64,000 nt of DNA from NCBI RefSeq assembly GCF_042850945.1, contig NZ_AP031496.1:1984001-2048000 (forward strand), in the 5' to 3' direction. Source of the DNA: Halioxenophilus aromaticivorans. GTDB taxonomy: Bacteria; Pseudomonadota; Gammaproteobacteria; Pseudomonadales; Cellvibrionaceae. Below the pieces are notes generated by a model. That model made no database searches. It saw only the letters and a list, made by a program, of their open reading frames with translations, and had not been told where the DNA came from. The position numbers and the translations under genes were made by a program. Of this stretch, positions 36,100-45,476 are shown in pieces. Numbering within the stretch: the stretch's first letter is position 1; every line of letters begins with the position of its first letter.

Positions 36100-38670
36100 A
36101 TGAAGAAACGTCTCCTAGCCGGTAGTAGTTTAATCCTTTCAGCCATCCTTGGTGCGCAAAGCGCTTTCGCAGCACCTGCCTACATGAACGACGCAGAAAC
36201 TAGAGTTCCTTCGTCCACTGCCAACAAGGCCAATTTAAGCGTGCACAAGTTCCCTCGCACAATTCTATCAGAGACTCAATCTCTGAAGGGTGGGGTAGAG
36301 CAATACACTAAGTACGATATCATCTCCACGGGTTCAGAAGTCGCCAAAAAGGTTGCACAGATTCAGGCCGCTAATCCTGATTCTACCTGGTTCAAGGGTT
36401 CACAGGTTGCAGAGTATCTAGAGTATATTCACGGCAACAACCACTGTTGGCATGGTAAGGGTATCCCTTTCCAAACCACTGGCGGCAAAACCGAAGGCTG
36501 TAGTGTTTACGCTGGCCACTGGCTGTATCAGGCTGGTACCAAAACTAGCCAAGCCATCAACACCGGCACTACTACCGTTAAAGTCGCAGACTCTGCTCGG
36601 TTTTCAGTGGGCTCCTACGCCGTAATTTACAACGCACCGGCCGGCGGGTTCGCCAATGCCGAGCACGTTAAGATTATCGGTAAAAATAACAGTACTAAAA
36701 CCCTGACTATCCAGCGTGGCTTCAAATCTGCTGCTCGTTCCCATTCTTCGGGTAGCATTATTGCTCAGCACGTGGTTGGGCAAGGCGGTAGTACCCTGAA
36801 CTGGAAGTTCAACGTAAGTACTAAAAGCCCTAAAGACGGCAATGGCAGAACCTATTCCCAAGCGGCGATTCAGTTCTTTAAAAACAACTCCACCAAGGAT
36901 TATAAAGGCAACAAAACCAGCGTTAAGCTCTCTGGTTTTCTGTTTGATTCCGACTTCCACTACTTGTTCACCAGCAAAAAGGCTGACGCCAACAACGATT
37001 TGACCACCGATCATGGTATTGGTGGTGGTGTTAACTGGTGGGGTGCTGGTTTGGATGGCTTCTATAATTCCATGCGTAATGCTTTTCCTACCAAGTACGT
37101 GGTTACTGGTCATCAACTGGCTCGTGGCTTCGACTACACCAGTGGTACCCAAATGGAGGGCTGGCCGCAGTCTAATGGCTACCACTCCGTGGTACCGGAA
37201 TACAATTCCTTAAGTGCCGAGCTGGCTAACTACCGCTACTACGTACATCACATATCCCAAGGGCCTGGTGCTAGCCATGTGCTAACCAAAACGCCTACCA
37301 AAATCTACAAAAAAGGTACCGGTGCTAACTCCAACAAACCATTCCGTTTTGCACTGGGTATGGGTTTGCTGAGTGACGGTTACTTCGGCAGTCAAAACTC
37401 CACCATACACCCAGACGTGTGGTACGACGAGTTTGCGGTATACACCAATAAGAACTCTAGCAACTACGGTTCCGCTGTGCCTCGTAACTCCACCGATGAA
37501 TCAGCTATTCGCAATAATACCGGCTGGTTGGGTAACGCATTGGGCCCTTACACCCGGGTTTACAATGAGTCGGCATTCGTAGCCTCCGCATCGCTGATCG
37601 GCAATGGTGGTACTTTCGACTCCAACGTGAGCGGGTGGACTGGTACTCGAGTAAATGTTAGCCGTAATACTGGTACCAAAAAGGACGGTGCAGGCTCGTT
37701 ACAAATTAGCAAGCACACTAGCTTCCAAAGCTCTTTGTCTGGCGCCATGGTTAAAGGCCCTAGTGCAAGCCTGACCAAAAACCAGTGGTACACCCTGGTG
37801 TTCACGGCTCGCGCAAACGACCACCGTATTGTTAAAGCGAACGTTGGTGGCCATGGTGAGCGATTCTTGGTAGGTAACACCTGGCGTCGTTATATCATGT
37901 CCTTCAAAGCGAAGGCTTCCGGCAGCAACCGTATTTCTTTCAATGTCGGCCAGGATAACATCGCGCTGAACTTAGACACGGTTCACCTGTTTAAAGGCAA
38001 CGCCAACGTCTTCCGACGTGATTTCCAGAACGGTATTGTTGTAGTAAACGGCTCCGATACTACTGTTAACGTTAACTTGGGCGGTACTTTCCAGAAGATT
38101 CTTGGTACCCAAGATCCTTCGTTCAACAACGGTCAGAGCTTAAACACGCTAAGCCTCACTGGTTACGATGCAGCTGTATTGATTCGTCCTAAAGGCTCAA
38201 GCGGCGGCTCCACTACACCGACAGACCCAGTAGTGACTGACCCTGTTGTTACAGACCCGGTTACCAAGCCTTCTGACATTGAAATCTGTGGCCGCCCGAA
38301 CTTCTCCTTCGGTGCTAACAAAGGTGCGTACATTTGGAAGAACTGTACTGATAACAAGTGGTTCATGTACGTTTCTCCAGGTGGCAGCAGTATCGATTAT
38401 TCAGGTTTGTTATGGTCTGGCAGTGGCTTCAACTCCTTCAACAAGATCAGCTTGGAAAGCCACGATGAATTCAGCAAAACCGCTAAAATGATTAAATTCA
38501 GAATGCGTGCCTGGGCAAGTTCAGCAGATGGTTTTGGAGCGGTGGTACCTGCCAATGGCAACACCTGCTTCAAGATCACCAGCCCGTCGAATGCCAAGGT
38601 GTACTTAGGACCTAACAAGGTATTGATGTCAGCGCCCTTTAAGCTGAATGATCTGAATACTTGTAGCTAA
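36100..38670 (+). CDS. Secreted multidomain protein, putative glycoside hydrolase with CBM-like module
   Basis: 856 residues, exported (signal peptide MKKRLLAGSSLILSAILGAQ, cleavage after Ala24). The first 480 residues form the main domain. It shows features of barrel-type putative glycoside hydrolases: SGFLFDSDFHYLFTS (about 278-292), GAGLDGFYNSM, VVTGHQLARG and TQMEGWPQSNGYH (about 349-361). A beta-rich insert (about 150-220) reads TTTVKVADSARFSVGSY. Residues about 498-640 look like a CBM4/9-type jelly roll (NGGTFDSNVSGWTG). A TDPVVTDPV linker at about 702-725 leads to a four-Cys C-terminal domain (ICGRPNF, KNCTDN, NTCFKI, NTCS). The substrate and exact family are not recognised. Confidence 0.65.
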   Translation: MKKRLLAGSSLILSAILGAQSAFAAPAYMNDAETRVPSSTANKANLSVHKFPRTILSETQSLKGGVEQYTKYDIISTGSEVAKKVAQIQAANPDSTWFKGSQVAEYLEYIHGNNHCWHGKGIPFQTTGGKTEGCSVYAGHWLYQAGTKTSQAINTGTTTVKVADSARFSVGSYAVIYNAPAGGFANAEHVKIIGKNNSTKTLTIQRGFKSAARSHSSGSIIAQHVVGQGGSTLNWKFNVSTKSPKDGNGRTYSQAAIQFFKNNSTKDYKGNKTSVKLSGFLFDSDFHYLFTSKKADANNDLTTDHGIGGGVNWWGAGLDGFYNSMRNAFPTKYVVTGHQLARGFDYTSGTQMEGWPQSNGYHSVVPEYNSLSAELANYRYYVHHISQGPGASHVLTKTPTKIYKKGTGANSNKPFRFALGMGLLSDGYFGSQNSTIHPDVWYDEFAVYTNKNSSNYGSAVPRNSTDESAIRNNTGWLGNALGPYTRVYNESAFVASASLIGNGGTFDSNVSGWTGTRVNVSRNTGTKKDGAGSLQISKHTSFQSSLSGAMVKGPSASLTKNQWYTLVFTARANDHRIVKANVGGHGERFLVGNTWRRYIMSFKAKASGSNRISFNVGQDNIALNLDTVHLFKGNANVFRRDFQNGIVVVNGSDTTVNVNLGGTFQKILGTQDPSFNNGQSLNTLSLTGYDAAVLIRPKGSSGGSTTPTDPVVTDPVVTDPVTKPSDIEICGRPNFSFGANKGAYIWKNCTDNKWFMYVSPGGSSIDYSGLLWSGSGFNSFNKISLESHDEFSKTAKMIKFRMRAWASSADGFGAVVPANGNTCFKITSPSNAKVYLGPNKVLMSAPFKLNDLNTCS

Positions 38671-38692
38671 ACCAGCTACCTTGCTAAGCCCC

Positions 38693-38724
38693 AAAGCCCG
38701 CTCTAACACAGCGGGCTTTTTTCT
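38693..38724 (+). terminator. Intrinsic terminator after the secreted protein gene
   Basis: AAAGCCCGCT (38693-38702), CTAACAC, AGCGGGCTTT (38710-38719), then TTTTT-rich sequence. A strong rho-independent terminator. Confidence 0.9.
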
Positions 38725-38750
38725 GCCTGATTACTTTGTACTTTGGTAAT

Positions 38751-38783
38751 CTGCTTCCTGCTTCCTGCTTCCTGCTTCCTGCT
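38751..38783. repeat. 7-bp tandem repeat (CTGCTTC), 4.7 copies
   Basis: CTGCTTC repeated at 38751, 38758, 38765 and 38772 plus a partial unit. On the minus strand it reads GAAGCAG, which produces an artefactual AGSRKQEAGSRKQ peptide in an open frame at 38703-38888. Confidence 0.9.
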
Positions 38784-39204
38784 ACCGGCCCCTAGGCTAA
38801 TTCGTGCTAGTCTTTGCTTATATACAACCTGCCTGCTTTCTATTTCTCCACTTTCTGTTTCCGGCCAGTAGACATTTCGCATTTTCAAGAGCGCATTGCG
38901 CGAGCCGAATTACGCATGGCGACCGCCTCGCACTTTGTAACAACTTCAAACCAGATCCTTTTTGCACACTCGATATTTGTGCTTTTGTCCGGCAGATCCG
39001 GAAATACCGCCAATTCGTACGCTAACTGGCGCAAATAGGCTGCGTAATGATGATTCATCGCGCTGGTGCGGAAATTGCCCCCTTCAGCTTATTAGCGGTT
39101 ACTGCCGGGTAAGGAGATCCAGCACCTACAAAAGGCCATGGTGCTAATTTCTGGGGCCTGTTTACCGAGCAACAGACTGCCTTATTAATTAACTATCTAA
39201 GCGA
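38784..39204. other. Gene-poor region with a possible gene remnant
   Basis: No intact gene. From 39113 to 39208 one frame reads GDPAPTKGHGANFWGLFTEQ and continues to LLINYLSE before a TGA at 39206, directly after an in-frame TAA. The GHGANFW-LF---E---L--YLS ending resembles C termini of small c-type cytochromes as I remember them, so it may be the tail of a lost gene. The evidence is thin. Confidence 0.3.
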
Positions 39205-40272
39205 GTGATGCCACAAGGCCATGGGAATATGACGGCTACTGAAACAGCGGTACTGGTTAATACGCCTAATGGGCTCTATTGCCCGGATGGCGATTTCTAT
39301 ATCGATCCTTACCGGCCCGTGGGCAACGCAATCATCACCCATGGGCACAGCGATCATGCTCGCCCTGGGATGGGCAGTTATTGGTGTAGTGCGGCGTCAG
39401 AACCGTTGTTGCGCCACCGCCTGGGGGCGGACATCCAGCTCACGGCACTGGAGTATGGCCAGCAGGTCGCTTTTAACGGCGTCACCGTTAGCCTACACCC
39501 TGCGGGGCATATTCGTGGGTCGGCACAGGTGCGAGTGGCCAACGAGAGCCAGGTATGGGTTGTTTCCGGTGACTATAAGCGTTGCTACGATCCAACCACA
39601 GAGCCTTTTGAGGTGATCCCCTGTGATGTGTTTATCACCGAGGCCACCTTCGCCAATCCAATTTACCGCTGGCGGCCGGGCGTGGAAACGGCAGGGGAGA
39701 TTTACGATTGGTGGATGACCAACCGCGCACAAGGCCTCACATCAATATTATTCTGCTATGCCCTCGGTAAGGTTCAAAGGGTGCTTGCGGAGCTGGTCAA
39801 CTTCACACAAGAGCCCGTCTATGCCCACGGTGCGGTAATGCCGTTGTACGAGATATACCAGCAGCAGGGTGTGGCAATGCTGCCTGTGCAAAACACCGCG
39901 CAGCTAGAGAAATCCCACGATTACACCGGCGGGCTGGTTGTAGCGCCACCCTCGGCCCATCGATCCACCTGGATGAAGCGTTTTAAAAATGTGTCCACCG
40001 GGTTTGCGTCGGGCTGGATGCAAGTAAGAGGCGCCAGGCGCCGAAGAGGTTACCACCGGGGTTTTGTAATGTCGGACCACGCCGATTGGCAGGGGCTTAT
40101 CGATACCGTTCAGCAAACCGGGTGCCGCCAGGTGTATGCCACTCATGGCGACGAAGAGACTCTGACGCGTTACTTGCGCAGTATCGATGTTCAGGCAGAC
40201 AGCTTGTCATCGTTACCACGGCTTCAGCCTCAAACTACCCTACAGGTATCTCACGAGACGGCAGAGCAATGA
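39205..40272 (+). CDS. Ligase-associated DNA exonuclease (metallo-beta-lactamase/beta-CASP)
   Basis: 355 residues. The metallo-beta-lactamase motif THGHSDHARPGMGSYW binds two metals, with HPAGHIRGSAQV and VVSGDYKRCYDP as further motifs and SDHADWQGLI in the beta-CASP part. This is the SNM1-like exonuclease of the ligase-associated repair cluster. Its stop overlaps the ligase ATG (ATGA at 40269). Starts are GTG 39205, ATG 39208 or ATG 39229; the conserved part begins near residue 16, so the choice is open. Confidence 0.92.
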   Translation: MMPQGHGNMTATETAVLVNTPNGLYCPDGDFYIDPYRPVGNAIITHGHSDHARPGMGSYWCSAASEPLLRHRLGADIQLTALEYGQQVAFNGVTVSLHPAGHIRGSAQVRVANESQVWVVSGDYKRCYDPTTEPFEVIPCDVFITEATFANPIYRWRPGVETAGEIYDWWMTNRAQGLTSILFCYALGKVQRVLAELVNFTQEPVYAHGAVMPLYEIYQQQGVAMLPVQNTAQLEKSHDYTGGLVVAPPSAHRSTWMKRFKNVSTGFASGWMQVRGARRRRGYHRGFVMSDHADWQGLIDTVQQTGCRQVYATHGDEETLTRYLRSIDVQADSLSSLPRLQPQTTLQVSHETAEQ

Positions 40273-41993
40273 AGCGTTTTGTGGAATTGTTTTGGGATAT
40301 CGACGCCAGCACCTCCACCAACCATAAAGTGGATGCTTTGGCGAGTTATTACAAAAACGCCTCGGCTGCCGACGCAGCATGGACCACAGCGTTTTTAACC
40401 GGCAATCGTTTTAAGCGGTTTATCACCTCCAGAGACTTACAGCTGTGGGCGCGCGAACTAAAGCAGATGCCAGAGTGGCTGTTTGCAGAAAGCTATTCCC
40501 GAGTAGGGGATACCGCCGAAACCGTAGCACTGCTCGTGGCCGGTGACCAAAATCGGCTGCCCGATACGCCATTGCACGACTTTGTAGAAAACACCGTATT
40601 GCCGCTCAGGAGTCACGGCAAGGAGCAACAAGGCGAAGAGATAAAAGCGCTTTGGCAAAAAATGGATACCAAACTGTGCTTTGTATTCAATAAAATACTC
40701 ACCGGCGCTTTTCGGGTTGGCGTTGCCAAAGCCACAGTATATAAAGCCTTGGCCGCCGTAAGTAGTGTGCCACCAGCGGTGTTAGCCCATCGGTTAACCG
40801 GCAAATGGCAACCCAGCGCTGAATTTTTTGCTCAAGTATTAAATCCAGAAGCCAAAGCCTCGGACAGCGCAAAAGCCTATCCATTTTGTTTGGCTTATCC
40901 GCTACAGGCGGAATTTCCGGAGGGCTATAAAACCGAGGAGCTGGAGCAATATTTAGAATCTAAATTAGCTACGCCTAAGAATTGGCTTGCAGAATGGAAA
41001 TGGGACGGCATTCGTGGCCAGTTGCTGAAACATAAAAGCGGCGTGTATTTATGGTCCCGCGGCGAAGACGTTATTTCTGAACAGTTTCCCGAGCTAATCG
41101 CCGCCGGCGAAAAGCTGCCTAGCGGCACAGTGCTAGACGGTGAAATACTCTGCTGGCAAGACGGCAAACCAAAATCCTTCGCCAGTTTGCAAAAACGGCT
41201 CGGGCGCAAAAAGCCATCCGCCAAAACCGTGGACAAATACCCGGCCGTCTTTATGGCCTACGATTTATTGGAGGCCGACGGCAACGACATTCGCCAGCAA
41301 CCGCTCTTGTCTCGCCGGGCTCAGTTGCAACAGCTTATAGAGTCTCTTGGCTCGTTGCCGACTTTTTTTATTTCGCCCACCATTAACTTTGACTCCTGGC
41401 AGCAGCTAGAGGCCCTTCGCAACAGCGCTCGCAATTTCGGCGTTGAGGGCTTAATGGTTAAGCACAAACAATCGGAATATTTGGTGGGCAGAAAAAAAGG
41501 CCAGTGGTGGAAATATAAATTAGACCCCTACACGGTAGACGCCGTGTTGCTGTATGCACAGCCCGGCTCCGGCCGCAGGGCCAACCTGTACACCGATTAC
41601 ACCTTTGCCGTATGGCAGGGCGATGACTTGGTGCCCGTTGCGAAAGCGTATTCTGGCCTAACGGATAGTGAAATTAACAAAGTAGACGCCTGGGTACGCA
41701 AAAACACCGTAGAGCGTTTTGGCCCGGTGCGGTCGGTCAAACCAGAGCTGGTATTCGAATTGGCCTTTGAAAACATCGCACCCTCTAGCCGGCACAAATC
41801 CAAGTTGGCTCTGCGATTCCCCCGCATAAAACGCTGGCGCCAGGACAAAACCGCCGACCAAGCAGACAACATCACCATGCTGCATCACCTGTTGGACGAG
41901 AAAGCCAACAGCCATACCAGCGTATTTAACGATAGCGCTAACGCCGCAATGATTCCCCAAAATACAAACCAGCCTTGTAAATCTAGGGCCTAA
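40269..41993 (+). CDS. ATP-dependent DNA ligase (ligase-associated cluster)
   Basis: 574 residues from the ATG at 40269, which overlaps the exonuclease stop. An N-terminal DNA-binding domain (about 1-200) precedes the adenylation domain with the nucleotidyl lysine Lys244 in EWKWDGIRGQ (KxDG). LDGEILCW, FMAYDLLE and GLMVKHKQSEY are further motifs, and the OB-fold follows. It seals nicks using ATP and is distinct from the NAD+ ligase LigA needed for replication. It is probably co-transcribed with the exonuclease, helicase and PdeM. Confidence 0.94.
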   Translation: MKRFVELFWDIDASTSTNHKVDALASYYKNASAADAAWTTAFLTGNRFKRFITSRDLQLWARELKQMPEWLFAESYSRVGDTAETVALLVAGDQNRLPDTPLHDFVENTVLPLRSHGKEQQGEEIKALWQKMDTKLCFVFNKILTGAFRVGVAKATVYKALAAVSSVPPAVLAHRLTGKWQPSAEFFAQVLNPEAKASDSAKAYPFCLAYPLQAEFPEGYKTEELEQYLESKLATPKNWLAEWKWDGIRGQLLKHKSGVYLWSRGEDVISEQFPELIAAGEKLPSGTVLDGEILCWQDGKPKSFASLQKRLGRKKPSAKTVDKYPAVFMAYDLLEADGNDIRQQPLLSRRAQLQQLIESLGSLPTFFISPTINFDSWQQLEALRNSARNFGVEGLMVKHKQSEYLVGRKKGQWWKYKLDPYTVDAVLLYAQPGSGRRANLYTDYTFAVWQGDDLVPVAKAYSGLTDSEINKVDAWVRKNTVERFGPVRSVKPELVFELAFENIAPSSRHKSKLALRFPRIKRWRQDKTADQADNITMLHHLLDEKANSHTSVFNDSANAAMIPQNTNQPCKSRA

Positions 41994-41996
41994 AGA

Positions 41997-44510
41997 ATGA
42001 CGGCCAAACTGAACACCAATCCCATAGCTAAAGGGCAGCTAGGCACACCGTTACAGCGAATAGCGCAATGGTTTAAACGCTACGGTTGGCAACCTTGGCC
42101 ATACCAGAAAAAAGCTTGGCAAGCCTTTAAAAAAGGCCAAAGTGGTTTAATCCACGTGCCCACCGGTGCCGGCAAAACCTACGCCGCGTTAATGGGGCCG
42201 TTGATGCAGCTTATGGCACAAGCACCGAGCAAGCGGCAGCAGGGGCTTAAGGTGCTAGTTATTACGCCGCTGCGGTCACTCAGCCGAGATACCGAAAAAG
42301 CCATCCAGCAACCCATCCAAGATATGGCGCTGCCAATCACAGTAGAAACTCGCACCGGGGATACCAAGCAATCCGTACGGCGACGGCAGCGCCTAGCGTT
42401 ACCGGATATTCTGATCACCACACCGGAATCATTTTCTTTGCTGTTGTCCTACGCAAACGCCCAAGAACTGTTTAGCCAGTTAAATTGCGTAATAGTGGAT
42501 GAGTGGCACGAGTTGGTAGGCAGTAAGCGAGGCTTGCAATTAGAGTTAAACCTTAGCCGAGTAAAGCAATTTAATGCCGGGTTTCAAATCTGGGGTATGT
42601 CCGCCACCCTGGCTGACCCACAAGCCGCGGCGGACGTTATTGTGGGCATCAGCAACAATACAGGCGAGGGCCAACCCCAAGCCACGGTGATTGATGCAAA
42701 AATCAAACGGCCCATTAATATCCAAACGCTACTGCCGCCTAACATGGAAACCTTCCCCTGGGCCGGCCACATGGGGTTGCGAATGCTGCCAAGCCTAGTA
42801 GCGGCCTTGGAAATTAACCAAAGCACGCTGATCTTTACCAACACGCGGGCTCAGGCAGAGCGCTGGTTCCAGGAGATTTTGGCCGCCAAGCCGGAGTGGG
42901 CCGGCTTAATTGCCTTACACCACGGCTCGTTAGATGAAAAAAATCGCCGCTTTGTAGAAGATGCCTTAAAGAGCGGGCTTATCAAGCTAGTGGTTTGCAC
43001 CTCTTCGTTGGACCTAGGCGTAGACTTTCCCTTAGTGGAGCACGTGGTACAAATAGGTTCCCCCAAAGGCGTAGCCAGGCTTATGCAGCGGGCGGGTAGG
43101 GCAAAACACCGAGTAGGTGAAACCTGCAACATTACCTGCGTGCCCACCAACGCATTGCAAATTTTAGAATTTACCGCAGTGCGCCACGCCGTGGAGCACA
43201 AAAAAGTAGAAGCAAAACCCAGCTACAACAACGCCTACGATGTACTGGCACAGCACATCGTTACCTGTGCGGCGGGGGGCGGATTTACGGCCAGTGATTT
43301 ATACACGGCAGTGACCTCAGCCTACAGTTACCAAAGCCTTACCCGCCAGCAATTTGACTGGGTATTAGAGTTGGTTGAACACGGCGGCAGTAATTTAAAG
43401 GCCTACCCGGAATACCACAAAATTGAACATAACCAAGGATTTTACACGGTAAAAACACCGCGCCTGGAGCGGTTGCACCGAATGAACATTGGCACCATCA
43501 GTTCAGACAGCCAAATGGCGGTTCGCTTTGCCAAGGGCAAAAAACTCGGCTACGTAGAAGAAGGCTTTGTAGCCAAGCTCAAACGCGGCGACCGCTTTGT
43601 ATTTGCCGGCCGTACGTTGGAGTTGTTTCGGGTAGAAGACGACGCCGCCCTAGTAAAGCTCAGCAAGGCAAAGCCCAATGTGGTGGCAAAATGGAGCGGC
43701 AGCAGAATGCCCATCTCAGAATCCCTGGGGGCAGCCATGCGCGAAACCCTAAATTTTGACAGTAAAAACACCCAGGCTAAAGCGGAATTCAAAGCTCTGG
43801 CGCCGGTCTTCCATGCGCAAAAGGCGCTGTCTTCCGTGCCCACCAACAATCAATTGCTGGTAGAAACCTGCAAAACCCGGGAAGGCTATCATTGCTTTTT
43901 ATTTCCGTTCGAGGGGCGCATAGTGCACGAGGGCCTAGCGCCCTTACTGGCATTAAGAATAGCCAAAAACGCGCGCACCAGTTTGTCTTTATCGGTGGAT
44001 GATTACGGTATAGAGCTGTTATCCAAACACCCATTTGATTTTGAGGTTCAGTTTAGCCAGGAGCTTGCTAGCAAAGCGCTCTTTAGCCAAAACAACCTGC
44101 TGCCAGATATTTTAGAAAGCATCAACCTCAGTAACTTGGCCAAGCGGCAGTTCCGCGATATCGCCAGAATCGCCGGTTTAACTCAGCAAAATTTCCCCGG
44201 TAAGCGTCACTCGGCGCGGCAACTGCAAACCAGTGCCTCACTGCTGTACGACGTGTTTCAACGCTACGACCCAAACAATTTATTGGTATCCCAGGCACAC
44301 CAAGAAACGCTAGAGCAGTTCTTTGAGCTGGCGCGATTGGCGCGATGTTTAACACGGTTGGGCAGCCAACAGTTAATTATCAACCACACAGAGCGGCCAA
44401 CGCCCTTTGCCTTCCCGTTAATAGCAGAGCGGGTAACCAGTACGCTAAGTAATGAAAGCGCGGCAGAAATACTCAAAAAGCTCGCCACCCAATGGGATAT
44501 TCCGGCCTAA
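41997..44510 (+). CDS. Ligase-associated DEXH-box helicase (Lhr-like)
   Basis: 837 residues, SF2 helicase. Walker A PTGAGKT (55-61), motif II VDEWHEL, motif III GMSATLAD, motif V SSLDLGVDFPLVEHVVQIG and motif VI RLMQRAGRAKHRVGE. The C-terminal part resembles the Lhr core (winged helix and beta-barrel). It starts 3 bp after the ligase stop. It belongs to the four-gene ligase-associated DNA damage response cluster. Confidence 0.95.
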   Translation: MTAKLNTNPIAKGQLGTPLQRIAQWFKRYGWQPWPYQKKAWQAFKKGQSGLIHVPTGAGKTYAALMGPLMQLMAQAPSKRQQGLKVLVITPLRSLSRDTEKAIQQPIQDMALPITVETRTGDTKQSVRRRQRLALPDILITTPESFSLLLSYANAQELFSQLNCVIVDEWHELVGSKRGLQLELNLSRVKQFNAGFQIWGMSATLADPQAAADVIVGISNNTGEGQPQATVIDAKIKRPINIQTLLPPNMETFPWAGHMGLRMLPSLVAALEINQSTLIFTNTRAQAERWFQEILAAKPEWAGLIALHHGSLDEKNRRFVEDALKSGLIKLVVCTSSLDLGVDFPLVEHVVQIGSPKGVARLMQRAGRAKHRVGETCNITCVPTNALQILEFTAVRHAVEHKKVEAKPSYNNAYDVLAQHIVTCAAGGGFTASDLYTAVTSAYSYQSLTRQQFDWVLELVEHGGSNLKAYPEYHKIEHNQGFYTVKTPRLERLHRMNIGTISSDSQMAVRFAKGKKLGYVEEGFVAKLKRGDRFVFAGRTLELFRVEDDAALVKLSKAKPNVVAKWSGSRMPISESLGAAMRETLNFDSKNTQAKAEFKALAPVFHAQKALSSVPTNNQLLVETCKTREGYHCFLFPFEGRIVHEGLAPLLALRIAKNARTSLSLSVDDYGIELLSKHPFDFEVQFSQELASKALFSQNNLLPDILESINLSNLAKRQFRDIARIAGLTQQNFPGKRHSARQLQTSASLLYDVFQRYDPNNLLVSQAHQETLEQFFELARLARCLTRLGSQQLIINHTERPTPFAFPLIAERVTSTLSNESAAEILKKLATQWDIPA

Positions 44511-44513
44511 TTT

Positions 44514-45224
44514 ATGCCACAGAGAAACGCCAATCATTGCGCATTAACGCAACTAAAAATCAACCAACACAGTTTTTACTTGCTGCCCGAGCGGGCGCTC
44601 TATTGGCCAGCACAAAATGCGTTAATCATAGCCGACTTACACCTAGGCAAAGTGCAAACCTTTCAGCTTGCGGGCATAGCCGTGCCGTGCGGGGTGATGG
44701 AAGAAGACTTGCAGCGGTTAAGCCGGTTAATAGCCAACTACAACGCACAGCAAGTGATTGTGCTGGGGGACTTTACCCACCACACATCGGGCTTATCGCC
44801 CCCCGTGCAAAGCACATTAACCGCATGGCTAGCGCAGCACAAAGAGGTAACCGTGCGCGTAATCTTAGGCAACCACGACCGCCCCAGTATCGCAGCGCTA
44901 CAACAATTTAATATCGATTTAATTCAGCACTCACTTACCGTAGATCAAATGACCTTGGTGCACGAATTTAACGCTAACGAACAAGTTGTAAATAAAAGTA
45001 ACTCAAACGAAGAGCAGCACAGTCAATTTAGCCTATGCGGCCATATCCACCCGGTGGTAAGGATCCCAAAAAGCAACCTGGGCAATATTCCGGTGTTTGC
45101 AATTTATCAACAGCACGCGGTACTGCCGGCGTTTAGCTTATTCACCGGCGGCCACCGCATTGAGATTAAAAAAACCAAAGCGGTTTACGCAATTGCGGGC
45201 CAACATATTGTGAATCTTAAATAG
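44514..45224 (+). CDS. pdeM: Ligase-associated endonuclease PdeM (metallophosphoesterase)
   Basis: 236 residues with calcineurin-like phosphoesterase motifs in order: IADLHLGKVQTF, LGDFTHH, LGNHDRPS, LVHEF and CGHIHPVVRI. PdeM is the fourth member of the cluster and acts as a nuclease or phosphoesterase in repair; activity in this host is untested. It starts 3 bp after the helicase stop; the four genes thus run with no gap over 4 bp, which argues for one transcript. Confidence 0.93.
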   Translation: MPQRNANHCALTQLKINQHSFYLLPERALYWPAQNALIIADLHLGKVQTFQLAGIAVPCGVMEEDLQRLSRLIANYNAQQVIVLGDFTHHTSGLSPPVQSTLTAWLAQHKEVTVRVILGNHDRPSIAALQQFNIDLIQHSLTVDQMTLVHEFNANEQVVNKSNSNEEQHSQFSLCGHIHPVVRIPKSNLGNIPVFAIYQQHAVLPAFSLFTGGHRIEIKKTKAVYAIAGQHIVNLK

Positions 45225-45233
45225 GAGATACCG

Positions 45234-45452
45234 ATGAGCAACAGCTATCAAACTAACACCAAAGTAAAGTGGGAATGGGGCAACGGCAGTGCCACCGGCT
45301 ATGTGCGTAATATTTATCGAGAAGAAATTACAAAAACTTTAAAAGGCTCAGAGGTCACCCGCAAAGGCAGTAAAAGCGACCCAGCGTACTTAATTGAACA
45401 AAGTGACGGAGGCGAAGTGCTAAAGCTGCATTCAGAGCTAGAAAAAGCCTAA
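45234..45452 (+). CDS. TUDOR-like (HVA1/DUF2945) small protein
   Basis: 72 residues. TKVKWEWGNGSATGYVRNIY and RKGSKSDPAYLIEQSDGGEVLKLHSEL match the DUF2945 hypervirulence-associated TUDOR domain. AATAGGAGAT precedes the ATG, 9 bp past pdeM, so it may be the last gene of the repair operon. Its role is unknown; the domain is widespread in DNA-repair neighbourhoods. Confidence 0.85.
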   Translation: MSNSYQTNTKVKWEWGNGSATGYVRNIYREEITKTLKGSEVTRKGSKSDPAYLIEQSDGGEVLKLHSELEKA

Positions 45453-45476
45453 TTGTGCCGTTAGGGGGCTAGGTTG

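Noticed and set aside
38703..38888. Minus-strand frame with AGSRKQEAGSRKQ
   Set aside because: It is the translation of the 7-bp tandem repeat and the terminator; no start site or homology supports it.
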